Below the pieces are notes generated by a model. The model made no database searches. It saw only the letters and a program-made list of their open reading frames with translations, and had not been told where the DNA came from. Below are positions 11,117-20,571 of a stretch of 64,000 nucleotides of DNA, piece after piece. How positions within the stretch are numbered: the stretch's first letter is position 1; the number at the start of each line of letters is the position of its first letter. A program made the position numbers and the translations under genes. This DNA is from Colwellia echini. Lineage in GTDB: Bacteria > Pseudomonadota > Gammaproteobacteria > Enterobacterales > Alteromonadaceae. Where the stretch lies: the NCBI RefSeq assembly GCF_002843355.2, contig NZ_PJAI02000006.1, forward strand, positions 146,649-210,648, written 5' to 3'.

Positions 11117-13345
11117 TTAATTTTGCTGTAATTCAAAAATCATCGTTGCTAATGGCGGTATAGCTAAGGTAACTGTATGCGTTTGACCTTGGGATGCCAC
11201 AGGTTGAGAGTTTACCCCGCCACCATTCCCAACATTACTACCACCATAAATACTACTGTCAGTATTTAAACATTCGCGGTAATAGCCAGCCTGAGGTACG
11301 CCAACGGTATAATTTTCATAACTTGTTGGCGTAAGGTTTACTACCACTAAAGCGGGAGCTGTGCCTTTTTTACCTTTTCTTAAATAAATTAAAATTGATT
11401 GTTGATTGTTTTGTGAATCAACCCACTCAAAACCATTACCGTCGCAATCTAATTCATGTAAGGCTGGAATATTTCTATAAGCATGGTTAAGATCTCTAAC
11501 CAGTGATTGTACGCCTTTATGGCTGTCGTGCTCAAGTAAATGCCAATCTAAACTTTGATCATGATTCCATTCATCGCGCTGTGCAAATTCACAGCCCATA
11601 AACATCAGTTTTTTACCCGGATGGGTCCACATAAAACCATAATAGGCACGTAAATTGGCAAATTTTTGCCAATCGTCACCAGGCATTTTGTTAAGTAATG
11701 AACCTTTGCCGTGTACCACTTCATCGTGACTTAATGGCAAAACAAAGTTTTCACTAAAACTGTAGACTAAGCTAAAAGTCATTTCGTTATGATGATGTTG
11801 ACGGTAGATAGGATCTCGTTCCATGTATTTTAATGAGTCGTTCATCCAGCCCATATTCCATTTAAAACCGAAACCTAAGCCACCGCTGTCTACCGGTTTA
11901 GATACACCCGGCCAAGCAGTTGATTCTTCGGCGATCATCATTACGCCCGGATTTTTTAAATAAGCGCGAGTATTTACTTGTTGTAATAAGGCGATAGCTT
12001 CTAAGTTTTCACGACCGCCGTGAATATTAGGTAACCATTCTCCAGCTTCTCTGCTGTAATCTAAATAAAGCATTGAAGCAACGGCATCAACGCGTAATCC
12101 GTCGATATGAAATTGATCTAGCCAGTAATTAGCATTACTGATTAAGTAACTTTTTACTTCAGCACGACCGTAGTTATAAATTAGCGTTTGCCAGTCAGGA
12201 TGGAAACCTTGACGTAGATCTGCATGTTCATAAATACACGAGCCATCAAATTTACCCGTACCGTGTTCGTCGGTTGGAAAATGTCCAGGTACCCAATCTA
12301 GCAATAAACCGATGCCTGCGTTATGGCAACAATCTACAAAGTATTTAAAGTCTTCCGCGCTACCAAAACGCGCGGTAGGCGCAAAAAGCCCAATAGGTTG
12401 ATAACCCCATGAGCCATCAAACGGGTATTCACTTACCGGCATTAATTGCAGGTGAGTAAAGCCCAGATCAACCACATAAGGAATTAATTGCTCGGCTAGT
12501 TCTCGATAGGTTAAGTATGCAGGTGAATATTGGGCTTGTGAGTTACGTTTCCACGAGCCTAGATGTACTTCATAAATTGATATAGCGCCATTGTAGGGAT
12601 TTGATGTCGTCGCGCGTTCATTCATCCATTGCGTATCTTGCCATTGGTAATTACTGTTTTGAATAACCTTAGAAGCCGTGTCTGGCGCTAATTGCATTGA
12701 TAAAGCATAAGGGTCTGCTTTTAATGGTTGAATATGATCGTGTTTATCGGCTATTTCATATTTATAACTTGCACCAGCGGAAATATTAGGGAGGAATATT
12801 TCCCAAACGCCAGAAGCGGGATGTTTGCGCATGACGTGGTGTCGACCGTCCCAGTAATTAAAATCACCAACCACAGAAACACGATTAGCATCAGGCGCCC
12901 AAACAACAAAGTGAGTACCTTTTACATTATCTACTTCTTTTTCGTGCGCGCCCATCCATCGATAAGCTTGTTCGTGAGTACCTTCACAAAAAAGATAAAG
13001 GTCATCGTTACTAATAAGGGAAGGGTAGCGATAAGGATCGTCTATAGTAATAGTTTCACTTTCATAAGAAACACGTAAACGGTAGTCAAAGCTATTGCGT
13101 CGTTTGCCCAATTTTCCTTCAAAAAGTCCAGCTTGATCAACAAGGCTAAGCGCAGCCACTAATTTATTAGTTTTCGTATCGATCACTTCAACACTTTGCG
13201 CATGTGGTAAAAATGCTCGGACAATTAAACCGCTCGTTGTAGGATGCTGATGTATGCCTAATACGGCAAAAATATCTTGGTGTTTAACATTAACGATTGC
13301 TGCGACTTCTGCGTTATCTAACAAACTTTTTGCTAGGTTATCCAT
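11117..13345 (-). CDS. glgB: 1,4-alpha-glucan branching enzyme (GH13_9)
   Basis: The 742-residue enzyme makes alpha-1,6 branches in glycogen. It has the long form with two N-terminal CBM48-type beta domains (for example GTHFVVWAPDANRVSVVGDFNYWDG), then the GH13 barrel. Catalytic segments are DGLRVDAVASMLYLDY (Asp nucleophile), MMIAEESTAWP (Glu acid/base) and LSHDEVVHGKGSL (transition-state Asp). The C-terminus is a beta domain ending ATMIFELQ. E. coli GlgB has 728 residues. The gene is co-oriented with glgC (190 bp upstream) and pgm (77 bp downstream). Confidence 0.96.
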   Translation of the reverse strand: MDNLAKSLLDNAEVAAIVNVKHQDIFAVLGIHQHPTTSGLIVRAFLPHAQSVEVIDTKTNKLVAALSLVDQAGLFEGKLGKRRNSFDYRLRVSYESETITIDDPYRYPSLISNDDLYLFCEGTHEQAYRWMGAHEKEVDNVKGTHFVVWAPDANRVSVVGDFNYWDGRHHVMRKHPASGVWEIFLPNISAGASYKYEIADKHDHIQPLKADPYALSMQLAPDTASKVIQNSNYQWQDTQWMNERATTSNPYNGAISIYEVHLGSWKRNSQAQYSPAYLTYRELAEQLIPYVVDLGFTHLQLMPVSEYPFDGSWGYQPIGLFAPTARFGSAEDFKYFVDCCHNAGIGLLLDWVPGHFPTDEHGTGKFDGSCIYEHADLRQGFHPDWQTLIYNYGRAEVKSYLISNANYWLDQFHIDGLRVDAVASMLYLDYSREAGEWLPNIHGGRENLEAIALLQQVNTRAYLKNPGVMMIAEESTAWPGVSKPVDSGGLGFGFKWNMGWMNDSLKYMERDPIYRQHHHNEMTFSLVYSFSENFVLPLSHDEVVHGKGSLLNKMPGDDWQKFANLRAYYGFMWTHPGKKLMFMGCEFAQRDEWNHDQSLDWHLLEHDSHKGVQSLVRDLNHAYRNIPALHELDCDGNGFEWVDSQNNQQSILIYLRKGKKGTAPALVVVNLTPTSYENYTVGVPQAGYYRECLNTDSSIYGGSNVGNGGGVNSQPVASQGQTHTVTLAIPPLATMIFELQQN

Positions 13346-13535
13346 TATTTTTTCCTAGGTACCATTAAATTTAAGGCTTTGTAATATCAATCAATTATAT
13401 AAAAACTCACTAGATAGAAATTGAAAATAACTACATAGAAATTAGCTGTTATAAATAATTGATATGAATGTGGGTAATTTGAGGTAATTAACTATTACCT
13501 CTTTTATAGTACCCACTTCGTTAGTTGTGTATTAG

Positions 13536-14810
13536 CTACGATTTGTTTTTTAGGGCTAGTGCATCAATCATCGAGCTTGTAACTAGTACCACACCTTTAT
13601 CTGTAACTCTAAAGCCGTTTGCTCTGTCGTCGTCATTGTTTATACCAATCTTCATGTTTTCAGGGATAACACAACCGCGATCGATAATAGTTTTTTTAAT
13701 GTGACAACCACGTTTAACAACTGCGTCAGGTAAAATAACTGACTCGTCAATTTCACAGTAAGAATTAATTCTTACCTTAGAGAATAATAATGATCGTCTT
13801 ACCGTTGAGCCAGAAACTACTACACCACCAGATACGGTTGAATCAATTGCTATGCCGCGACGAGTGTCTTGGTCAAATACAAATTTAGCCGGCGCGTTTT
13901 GTTCTTGAAAAGTCCAAATTGGCCAGTTTTCATCGTACATATTAAGCTGTGGCTCAGGTGCCACTAACTCCATATTCGCTTCCCAGAACGAATCTAAAGT
14001 ACCAACATCTCGCCAATATGGTTGTTTATCTTCATCAGGATCTTTAAATGGGAAGGCAAAAACGCGATGCGATTCAATTATCTTTGGAATAATATCATTA
14101 CCAAAATCACCACTAGAGCTGGTATGGGCGGCATCTTTTTCTAATTGCTCAAATAAAAACTCAGTATTAAAAACATAATTTCCCATTGACGCTAATGTTT
14201 TTCCTGGCTTACCTGGGATCTCAGAAGGATTAGCAGGTTTTTCATCAAATCGACAAACACGATGGCTTTCATCAACGGTCATCACTCCAAATGCGCCAGC
14301 GGCTTCCTCAACGGGTACTTCGATACAACAAACCGTCATATCAGCTTCGTTAGCAACATGCTTGGCAAGTAATGGTCCGTAATCCATACGATATACATGG
14401 TCACCAGATAAAATCATTACGTACTTTGGTAACTCATGTCTGATAATGTCAATATTCTGAAATACTGCGTCGGCAGTACCTAAATACCAACCTTCACCTT
14501 TTTGCTGAGAGGCAGGCAGTATTTCGATTGACTCACCAAGTTCCTTTTTGAAGTGTCCCCACCCACGGTTAACATGACGAATAAGAGAGTGCGATTTATA
14601 TTGTGTGGCAATACCAATACGTCGAATACCCGAGTTAATACAGTTAGATAACGGAAAATCAATGATTCTAAACTTCCCCCCAAAAAAGGTAGCGGGTTTG
14701 GCACGTTTATCGGTTAATTCAAAAAGACGAGATCCCCTACCTCCTGCTAATACTAAAGCATAGGTTTCTTTCGTTAAATTACTTATTCTGCGTTCTTCGT
14801 AACTGCTCAT
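13536..14810 (-). CDS. glgC: Glucose-1-phosphate adenylyltransferase (ADP-glucose pyrophosphorylase)
   Basis: GlgC makes ADP-glucose from ATP and glucose 1-phosphate and is the usual control point of glycogen synthesis. The nucleotide-binding motif LAGGRGSRL, the allosteric and substrate segment [23 protein letters not shown], and [10 protein letters not shown] are all present. The C-terminus is a left-handed beta-helix-like domain. I chose the ATG at 14810 (MSSYEERR; 424 residues, E. coli 431) because AAGGAAG lies just before it. The frame stays open upstream to a GTG at 14876, which would add 22 residues without a ribosome site or family support. It lies 125 bp after glgP. Confidence 0.95.
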   Translation of the reverse strand: MSSYEERRISNLTKETYALVLAGGRGSRLFELTDKRAKPATFFGGKFRIIDFPLSNCINSGIRRIGIATQYKSHSLIRHVNRGWGHFKKELGESIEILPASQQKGEGWYLGTADAVFQNIDIIRHELPKYVMILSGDHVYRMDYGPLLAKHVANEADMTVCCIEVPVEEAAGAFGVMTVDESHRVCRFDEKPANPSEIPGKPGKTLASMGNYVFNTEFLFEQLEKDAAHTSSSGDFGNDIIPKIIESHRVFAFPFKDPDEDKQPYWRDVGTLDSFWEANMELVAPEPQLNMYDENWPIWTFQEQNAPAKFVFDQDTRRGIAIDSTVSGGVVVSGSTVRRSLLFSKVRINSYCEIDESVILPDAVVKRGCHIKKTIIDRGCVIPENMKIGINNDDDRANGFRVTDKGVVLVTSSMIDALALKNKS

Positions 14811-14935
14811 AGCGCTTCCTTTTTTAAATCCTTTACTGGAGGTAATATATTGTATGTTTTTATTTTCTTGTTTCACTTGTTTATATTTTATTGCTATTTA
14901 TTGCTATTTATTGGTTTTTATCCTTAAACCTTAAC

Positions 14936-17401
14936 TCAAATTTTCCAAATTTCATCACGATACTGGCTAATGGTATTGTCACTTGAAAACACGCCACTGG
15001 CGGCGGTATTTAAAATGCTAATTTTGGTCCATAGCGTTTGGTCTTGATAAATATTATCCACTTCTCTTTGCGCTTTTAGGTAGCTATCAAAGTCATGTGC
15101 GGTTAACCACATATCTTGTGGATCACGAATAGTTTTTATAATTGAGTCAAAAATACCAGGTTCAAATAAATTAAAGTGCCCACTTTCAAGTAAGTGCATT
15201 ACAGCAGTTAATGTTTTAGAGTTGGCAATAATATCGTTGGGTTGGTAGTTTTCACGAATGGTCGATATTTCATGTGCTTGTGCGCCAAATAAGAAAAAGT
15301 TTTTAGCGCCAACAGCGTCTCTAATTTCAATGTTAGCACCGTCTAATGTGCCTATGGTTAGTGCACCGTTCATCATGAATTTCATGTTACCTGTGCCTGA
15401 GGCTTCTTTACCTGCAGTAGATATTTGCTCGGATAAGTCTGTGGCAGGGCAAATAACTTCCATCGCCGAAACATTGTAATTAGGAATAAAAGCAACCTTG
15501 AGAAACGGCGCTGCTTTGGGATCTAAGTTAATGGTATCAGCAACGTTATTTATGAGTTTAATAATTTGTTTTGCCATCACATAACCGGGGGCCGCTTTAC
15601 CGCCAATTAATACACAACGCGGGGTAATATTTGCAGTATCACCTTTACGAATACGATCATATAAACTAATAACATGTAATATGTTGAGTAATTGACGTTT
15701 GTATTCATGAATGCGTTTTACTTGTACGTCAAACATCATATTTATGTCAAATTTAACGCCCGTTGTTCGTTCAACAAGATCAGCTAATACTTGTTTGTTT
15801 GCTTTTTTACTGGTTTGCCATTGTTGCTGGAATGCTTTGTCTTCTGCAAATTTTTTAATTTGGGCAATATCTGCGAAATCGGCAACCCAGCTTTTACCTA
15901 TTTTGCTAGTGATAATCTCGCTTAGGCTAGTGTTGCAATGTGATAACCAACGACGTGGAGTTACACCATTGGTTTTATTATTGAATTTTTCAGGCCATAA
16001 CTGATAAAAATTGTTAAACAATCCCGCTTTTAATAACTCGGTATGTAAGGCGGCAACGCCATTTACTGAAAAGCTACCGACAATAGCAAGGTGTGCCATT
16101 CTTATTTGTGGTCCATGACCTTCTTCAATAATTGAAAGATCTTGTTGTTTTTGACAATCGCCAGGCCAAGCAACGGCAACTTGACGAAGAAAGCGTGCAT
16201 TAATTTCATAAATAATTTCTAAAATACGCGGCAGTAACTTTTCAAATAATCTTACTGGCCATCTTTCTAATGCTTCTGGCAATAATGTATGGTTAGTATA
16301 AGCCATGGTTTGCGTGGTGATATTCCATGCAGCATCCCACGACATGTGATAATCATCCATTAAAAGTCGCATCAATTCTGCAACGGCAATACTTGGGTGA
16401 GTATCATTTAATTGAAAGGCATTTAACTCCACAAATTTATCAAAACTATTACCGTGAGTTTCGAGATAGCCATTAATGGTATCTTGTAGTGAAGCTGAGC
16501 TTAAAAAGTACTGTTGACGTAAGCGCAGTTCTTTACCGTTTTCGCTGCTGTCATTGGGATACAATACCATGGTAATTTGTTCGGCAAGGTTCTTTCGGGC
16601 TACTGATTCAGTATAACTACCAGCGTTAAATTCTTCTAAATTAAACTCGTCAGTTGCCTCAGATTTCCATAATCTTAAGGTATTAACTATGCCATTTTGG
16701 TAGCCAGGAATAGGCATGTCGTAAGGTACGGCTAAAACATCTTGGGTATTATTCCATTGTCGATATTGCTCGCCATTACGTTTATTAATAACGTCAACTC
16801 TACCAAAGAACTTAACGCGTACTGTTTTTTCTGGTGCGGCTATTTCCCATGGATTGCCATGGCGAAGCCAGTTGTCAGGGTGTTCAATTTGGTTACCATT
16901 TTTAATTTGTTGATTAAACATGCCGTATTCGTAACGAATACCGTAACCAATAACCGATAAGGCTAAGCTGGCACAACTATCTAAAAAACAAGCGGCTAAC
17001 CGGCCTAAGCCGCCATTGCCTAATCCTGCGTCATGCTCTGATTGTTCAACGTCTTCTAATGCACAGCAATAACCTTGCAACGCATCACGAACTGTTTCGT
17101 TTAAATCCAAATTTAATACGGCGTTGTTAAGAGCCCTGCCCATTAAGAACTCTAATGAAATATAAGCAACTCTACGTTGACTACCGCGTGATTCACGAGT
17201 TTTTCGCCATTGTGCAACTAATCGGTCACGAATTGTGATTGCTAGTGCGTTATAAAGATATATATGAGATTCCTGTACTTTGTCTCGACCTAATGAAAAA
17301 TGAAAATGTCGTGCTAGATCTTCTGCGAAGGTATGCTCATTCATTAAAACACTGTTATCAGAGGTAGTAATTTCGCAGAAATCTTTATCTTTATTTATCA
17401 A
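14936..17401 (-). CDS. glgP: Glycogen phosphorylase (GT35)
   Basis: The 821-residue enzyme releases glucose 1-phosphate from glycogen chain ends using pyridoxal phosphate. The PLP-lysine region EASGTGNMKFMMNG, the signature TIGTLDGANIEI, and GLGNGGLGRLAACFLDS near the N-terminus are all intact. E. coli GlgP has 815 residues. The start is uncertain: TTG at 17401 has AGGA about eight bases upstream, while the next ATG (MNEHTFAEDL, 17344) has no clear ribosome site. It lies 79 bp after glgX, so synthesis and breakdown enzymes appear to be co-transcribed. Confidence 0.94.
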   Translation of the reverse strand: MINKDKDFCEITTSDNSVLMNEHTFAEDLARHFHFSLGRDKVQESHIYLYNALAITIRDRLVAQWRKTRESRGSQRRVAYISLEFLMGRALNNAVLNLDLNETVRDALQGYCCALEDVEQSEHDAGLGNGGLGRLAACFLDSCASLALSVIGYGIRYEYGMFNQQIKNGNQIEHPDNWLRHGNPWEIAAPEKTVRVKFFGRVDVINKRNGEQYRQWNNTQDVLAVPYDMPIPGYQNGIVNTLRLWKSEATDEFNLEEFNAGSYTESVARKNLAEQITMVLYPNDSSENGKELRLRQQYFLSSASLQDTINGYLETHGNSFDKFVELNAFQLNDTHPSIAVAELMRLLMDDYHMSWDAAWNITTQTMAYTNHTLLPEALERWPVRLFEKLLPRILEIIYEINARFLRQVAVAWPGDCQKQQDLSIIEEGHGPQIRMAHLAIVGSFSVNGVAALHTELLKAGLFNNFYQLWPEKFNNKTNGVTPRRWLSHCNTSLSEIITSKIGKSWVADFADIAQIKKFAEDKAFQQQWQTSKKANKQVLADLVERTTGVKFDINMMFDVQVKRIHEYKRQLLNILHVISLYDRIRKGDTANITPRCVLIGGKAAPGYVMAKQIIKLINNVADTINLDPKAAPFLKVAFIPNYNVSAMEVICPATDLSEQISTAGKEASGTGNMKFMMNGALTIGTLDGANIEIRDAVGAKNFFLFGAQAHEISTIRENYQPNDIIANSKTLTAVMHLLESGHFNLFEPGIFDSIIKTIRDPQDMWLTAHDFDSYLKAQREVDNIYQDQTLWTKISILNTAASGVFSSDNTISQYRDEIWKI

Positions 17402-17480
17402 GCGGAATGTCCTGTTTTGCTGTTATCTATTTGTTATAGATTTTGTTATTAATATACTTAAACTTTACTTTAGCGCTTAT

Positions 17481-19565
17481 TTATACACTGTCACTGAGCA
17501 ACACTATAGTTGAAAATGGCATAATGGTAATAATACGCTCGGCAGGTATATTACGTACCTCTTCGTGTTCAGTATCCGTTGATGTGTCAACCATTACTTG
17601 CCAATGATTTATGTTAGTTATTTCAGGTAATTGAAATTCAATTATTTCTTCACCGGCATGAAATATACATAATAACATTGGCGTATTTGGCATTTTTTCT
17701 TCGAGTAAATAACCCAAGGTTGCACCGTGATGCGAATGCCATTGATCTTTTTGCATTTCAAAGCCTGACGGGTGAAACCAAGTAATATCTACCGTTGATT
17801 TTTTATCTTCTTTATGGATAAAACGATCATGACTCAACATAGGCAGTTTCTTGCGTAGAGCAGTTAAACTAGCTGTAAATAATTTGAGCTCGTGTGCATA
17901 TAATGCGTTTTCATCCCAGCTTAACCAATTTAATTCATTGTCTTGGCAATAAGCATTATTGTTACCTTTTTGGCTGCGTCCTATTTCATCACCAGCGAGG
18001 AGCATAGGTACGCCTTGAGAAAGCATTAAGGTGGCTAACATGTTTTTTATTTGGCGCAAACGTACGGCTAAAATAACGGCGTCGGTGGTTTCACCTTCTA
18101 CTCCGTAATTGCGGGCAAAATTATCTGAATGGCCATCTCGGTTATTTTCGCCATTGGCTTCATTATGACGCTCTTGATAACTAACTAAGTCATACAAGGT
18201 GTTGCCATCATGACTGGTTAAAAAGTTAATGCTAGCAAAAGGCTGACGTCCGCTGTGTTCAAAAATATCACTTGAGCCGTGAATTCTTCGAGCAAACTCA
18301 GGTAATAAACCTTTATCGCCTCGCCAATAACGGCGCATAGTATCTCTGTATCTATCATTCCATTCAGACCAAGGCGATGGAAAACCGCCGAGTTGATAAC
18401 CGCCAGGACCAATATCCCAAGGCTCAGCAATGAGTTTTACACTATTAAGAATAGGGTCTTGTAAAATAGCGTCTAAGAAACCATTACTTTTATCAAAGCC
18501 TTGTACTTCTCGGCCTAATATAGTGGCTAAATCAAATCTAAAACCATCAACCCCCATTACTTGAACCCAGTAACGTAAACTGTCCATTACCATTTGCATT
18601 ACGCGAGGGTGACTAATATTTATGGTGTTACCACAACCTGTATCATTAATATAATATCGAGGCTCAGAAGGGTTTAAGCGATAGTAAGAGCTGTTGTCTA
18701 TACCTCTAAAACTGAGGGTTGGACCTAAACGATTACCCTCACAAGTATGGTTGTATACCACGTCAATGATCACTTCAAAACCAGCTTGATGAAGTTCATC
18801 AACCATGCGCTGAAAATCACTGATTTGGTTTTGGTTTAAGTAGTCTTGATGAGGCACGAAAAATGATAGAGTATTGTAACCCCAATAATTAGTGAGCTTT
18901 TTATCAGTTAAAAAGGCCTCAGAAATAAATTGCTGTACCGGTAATAATTCAATAGTTGTAATACCAATAGCACGATAATGGGCAATCATTTCTGGGTGAC
19001 TTAAACCTAGAAAAGAGCCACGTAATTGCGCTGGTACTTTTGGGTTAAGTTCGGTTAAGCCTTTTACATGACCTTCATAAATAACGGTGTTTTGCCAAGG
19101 GATTGGATTGCGTGGCATAACAGGTGCAGAAGGATCTGTGACCACAGCCTTTAGCATAATATCGGCATTGTCTCGTGCATCGAAAGAGAGATCTTGTTTT
19201 GGGTCGTGCACATTGTAAGCAAAATGGCGTTCGTTCCAGGAAAACTTGCCTGTTAGTACTTTTGCATAAGGGTCGAGTAATAGTTTATGGTGATTAAAAC
19301 GATGGCCGTATTCAGGACTATAAGGTCCATACACTCGGTAACCATATACTAAGCCTGCTTTAGCGCCTTTAAGGGAGCCATGCCAAATATTATGTTCACA
19401 CTGCGGTAAGGCAATACGTTCTAATTCTTGATAACCTTGCTCGTCAAAAATACATAACTCAATTTTTTCAGCGTTTGCTGAAAATATAGAAAAATTAACT
19501 GCTGAATCAGTAACGGTTGCGCCTAGCGGATAAGCCTTTCCAGGCTCCATTTTATATTGATTCAT
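17481..19565 (-). CDS. glgX: Glycogen debranching enzyme (isoamylase type, GH13_11)
   Basis: The 694-residue enzyme hydrolyses alpha-1,6 branches left after phosphorylase trimming. An N-terminal CBM48-like domain (GATVTDSAVNFSIFSANAEKIELCIFD) precedes the GH13 barrel. Barrel motifs are DVVYNHTCEGN, GVDGFRFDLATILGRE (Asp nucleophile), LIAEPWDIGPGGYQLGGFP (Glu acid/base) and NFLTSHDGNTL. E. coli GlgX has 657 residues. A clear ribosome site (CTGGAGAAAC) precedes the ATG. This is the first gene of the operon, so the main promoter should lie in the 400 bp upstream. Confidence 0.95.
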   Translation of the reverse strand: MNQYKMEPGKAYPLGATVTDSAVNFSIFSANAEKIELCIFDEQGYQELERIALPQCEHNIWHGSLKGAKAGLVYGYRVYGPYSPEYGHRFNHHKLLLDPYAKVLTGKFSWNERHFAYNVHDPKQDLSFDARDNADIMLKAVVTDPSAPVMPRNPIPWQNTVIYEGHVKGLTELNPKVPAQLRGSFLGLSHPEMIAHYRAIGITTIELLPVQQFISEAFLTDKKLTNYWGYNTLSFFVPHQDYLNQNQISDFQRMVDELHQAGFEVIIDVVYNHTCEGNRLGPTLSFRGIDNSSYYRLNPSEPRYYINDTGCGNTINISHPRVMQMVMDSLRYWVQVMGVDGFRFDLATILGREVQGFDKSNGFLDAILQDPILNSVKLIAEPWDIGPGGYQLGGFPSPWSEWNDRYRDTMRRYWRGDKGLLPEFARRIHGSSDIFEHSGRQPFASINFLTSHDGNTLYDLVSYQERHNEANGENNRDGHSDNFARNYGVEGETTDAVILAVRLRQIKNMLATLMLSQGVPMLLAGDEIGRSQKGNNNAYCQDNELNWLSWDENALYAHELKLFTASLTALRKKLPMLSHDRFIHKEDKKSTVDITWFHPSGFEMQKDQWHSHHGATLGYLLEEKMPNTPMLLCIFHAGEEIIEFQLPEITNINHWQVMVDTSTDTEHEEVRNIPAERIITIMPFSTIVLLSDSV

Positions 19566-19966
19566 GTTTCTCCAGTAACGTAAAGTTGATGATTTTTGCT
19601 TAGCATTATCCGCTAGTATTCACGCAGAATATCACCTTGCTGAAAGCTATCTAACCTAGTTCGGGATAATTAAGGTTTTTAGCATTTTGTTTATCCCAAA
19701 CTCAAGTTATCTATAAAAACACTTTTATACCTTTTATACAAAGTAAAACAATAAAAAGTAAACTGCAATTAAAGAATTATCTTTTTGTTTTTATTAATGA
19801 AAAAAGTATTTTAAATTTTGGCCGTACGAAACCCATTAACTAACCGTTTGCACATTTATAATGTAATCAATACATTAAGAAACTCATAAAACAGCATGTT
19901 AAGCTAGTATTTCGCCGGCGTAGTTTAAGCTCATGATTTAGCTTTTAACTTATTTTCAGATAATAT
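19566..19966. other. Intergenic region upstream of the glycogen operon
   Basis: This 401-bp AT-rich gap lies between glgX and the glycogen-binding protein gene, both on the minus strand. It should hold the operon promoter. I saw no clear terminator hairpin and no RNA gene or known riboswitch in it. Confidence 0.5.
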
Positions 19967-20263
19967 TTATGGTGTTGTTTGCACAACACTGTTTTCGCTA
20001 CCAAATTCATTAGGTAAATATTGATCTGCTTTATCATCATTTTCCCACTCAGAGTTATTTAAAAGGTAGCGAAAATGAAAAGCTTCACCTTTGGGTAATC
20101 TAACTTTGGTTTTAAAAGTCTGCGTTTTTTTATTGTATTTCATTTCGACAGCTTGCCAGTCATTAAAATCAGCAACGAGAGCTGCGTTTGTGACATCGCC
20201 GCGGTTAAATTCAAAAGTTACTTCAGCTTCATCTTTTGTCTTAAAAAACTTTTTTGTTAGCAT
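19967..20263 (-). CDS. Stand-alone glycogen-binding (AMPK/CBM48-type, isoamylase early-set) protein
   Basis: The 98-residue protein is essentially one CBM48/AMPK-beta-like domain: EVTFEFNRG, then ADFNDWQAVEMKYNKKTQTFKTKVRLPKGEAFHFRYLLNN and WENDDKADQYLPNEFGSENSVV. The DFNDW and the FRYLLNN..W elements are the ones that contact alpha-glucan in this family. No catalytic domain or signal peptide is present, so it is likely a cytoplasmic glycogen-associated protein. A good ribosome site (GGAGAGTAACA) precedes the ATG. It lies between the glg operon and a divergent malQ. A structural or regulatory role on the glycogen granule is inferred from context only. Confidence 0.85.
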   Translation of the reverse strand: MLTKKFFKTKDEAEVTFEFNRGDVTNAALVADFNDWQAVEMKYNKKTQTFKTKVRLPKGEAFHFRYLLNNSEWENDDKADQYLPNEFGSENSVVQTTP

Positions 20264-20571
20264 TGTTACTCTCCATTAAGCAGGTACTAATAAATTACAC
20301 AACCGTTGCTTGTTTTTAGTGCGCTTTGTTTAATTAAGCACCAGTAATGTGCATCTTTGATGTAATAATCACCGATTTATATGTCGGTATTATGAAAAGA
20401 GCATAAATCGAGCCGAATATAATAAAGTACTAGCATTTTGTTAAAAGAATCATCAAAGTAGTGTTAATATTTTCTTGGTAGTTTCGGTAATAAATTCGGA
20501 TGTGTGTTGACTTAGCAATTGAAGAATTTAACTTTGTGATAACTTAATTTTATAATCGATAGGGAATTAAA
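20264..20571. other. Divergent promoter region between the glycogen-binding protein and malQ
   Basis: This 308-bp AT-rich region separates two outward-facing genes and must hold both promoters. I could not assign specific boxes or an operator. Confidence 0.5.

Noticed and set aside
14811..14876. Longer glgC starting at GTG 14876
   Set aside because: There is no ribosome site, the added residues do not match GlgC N-termini, and AAGGAAG precedes the ATG at 14810.
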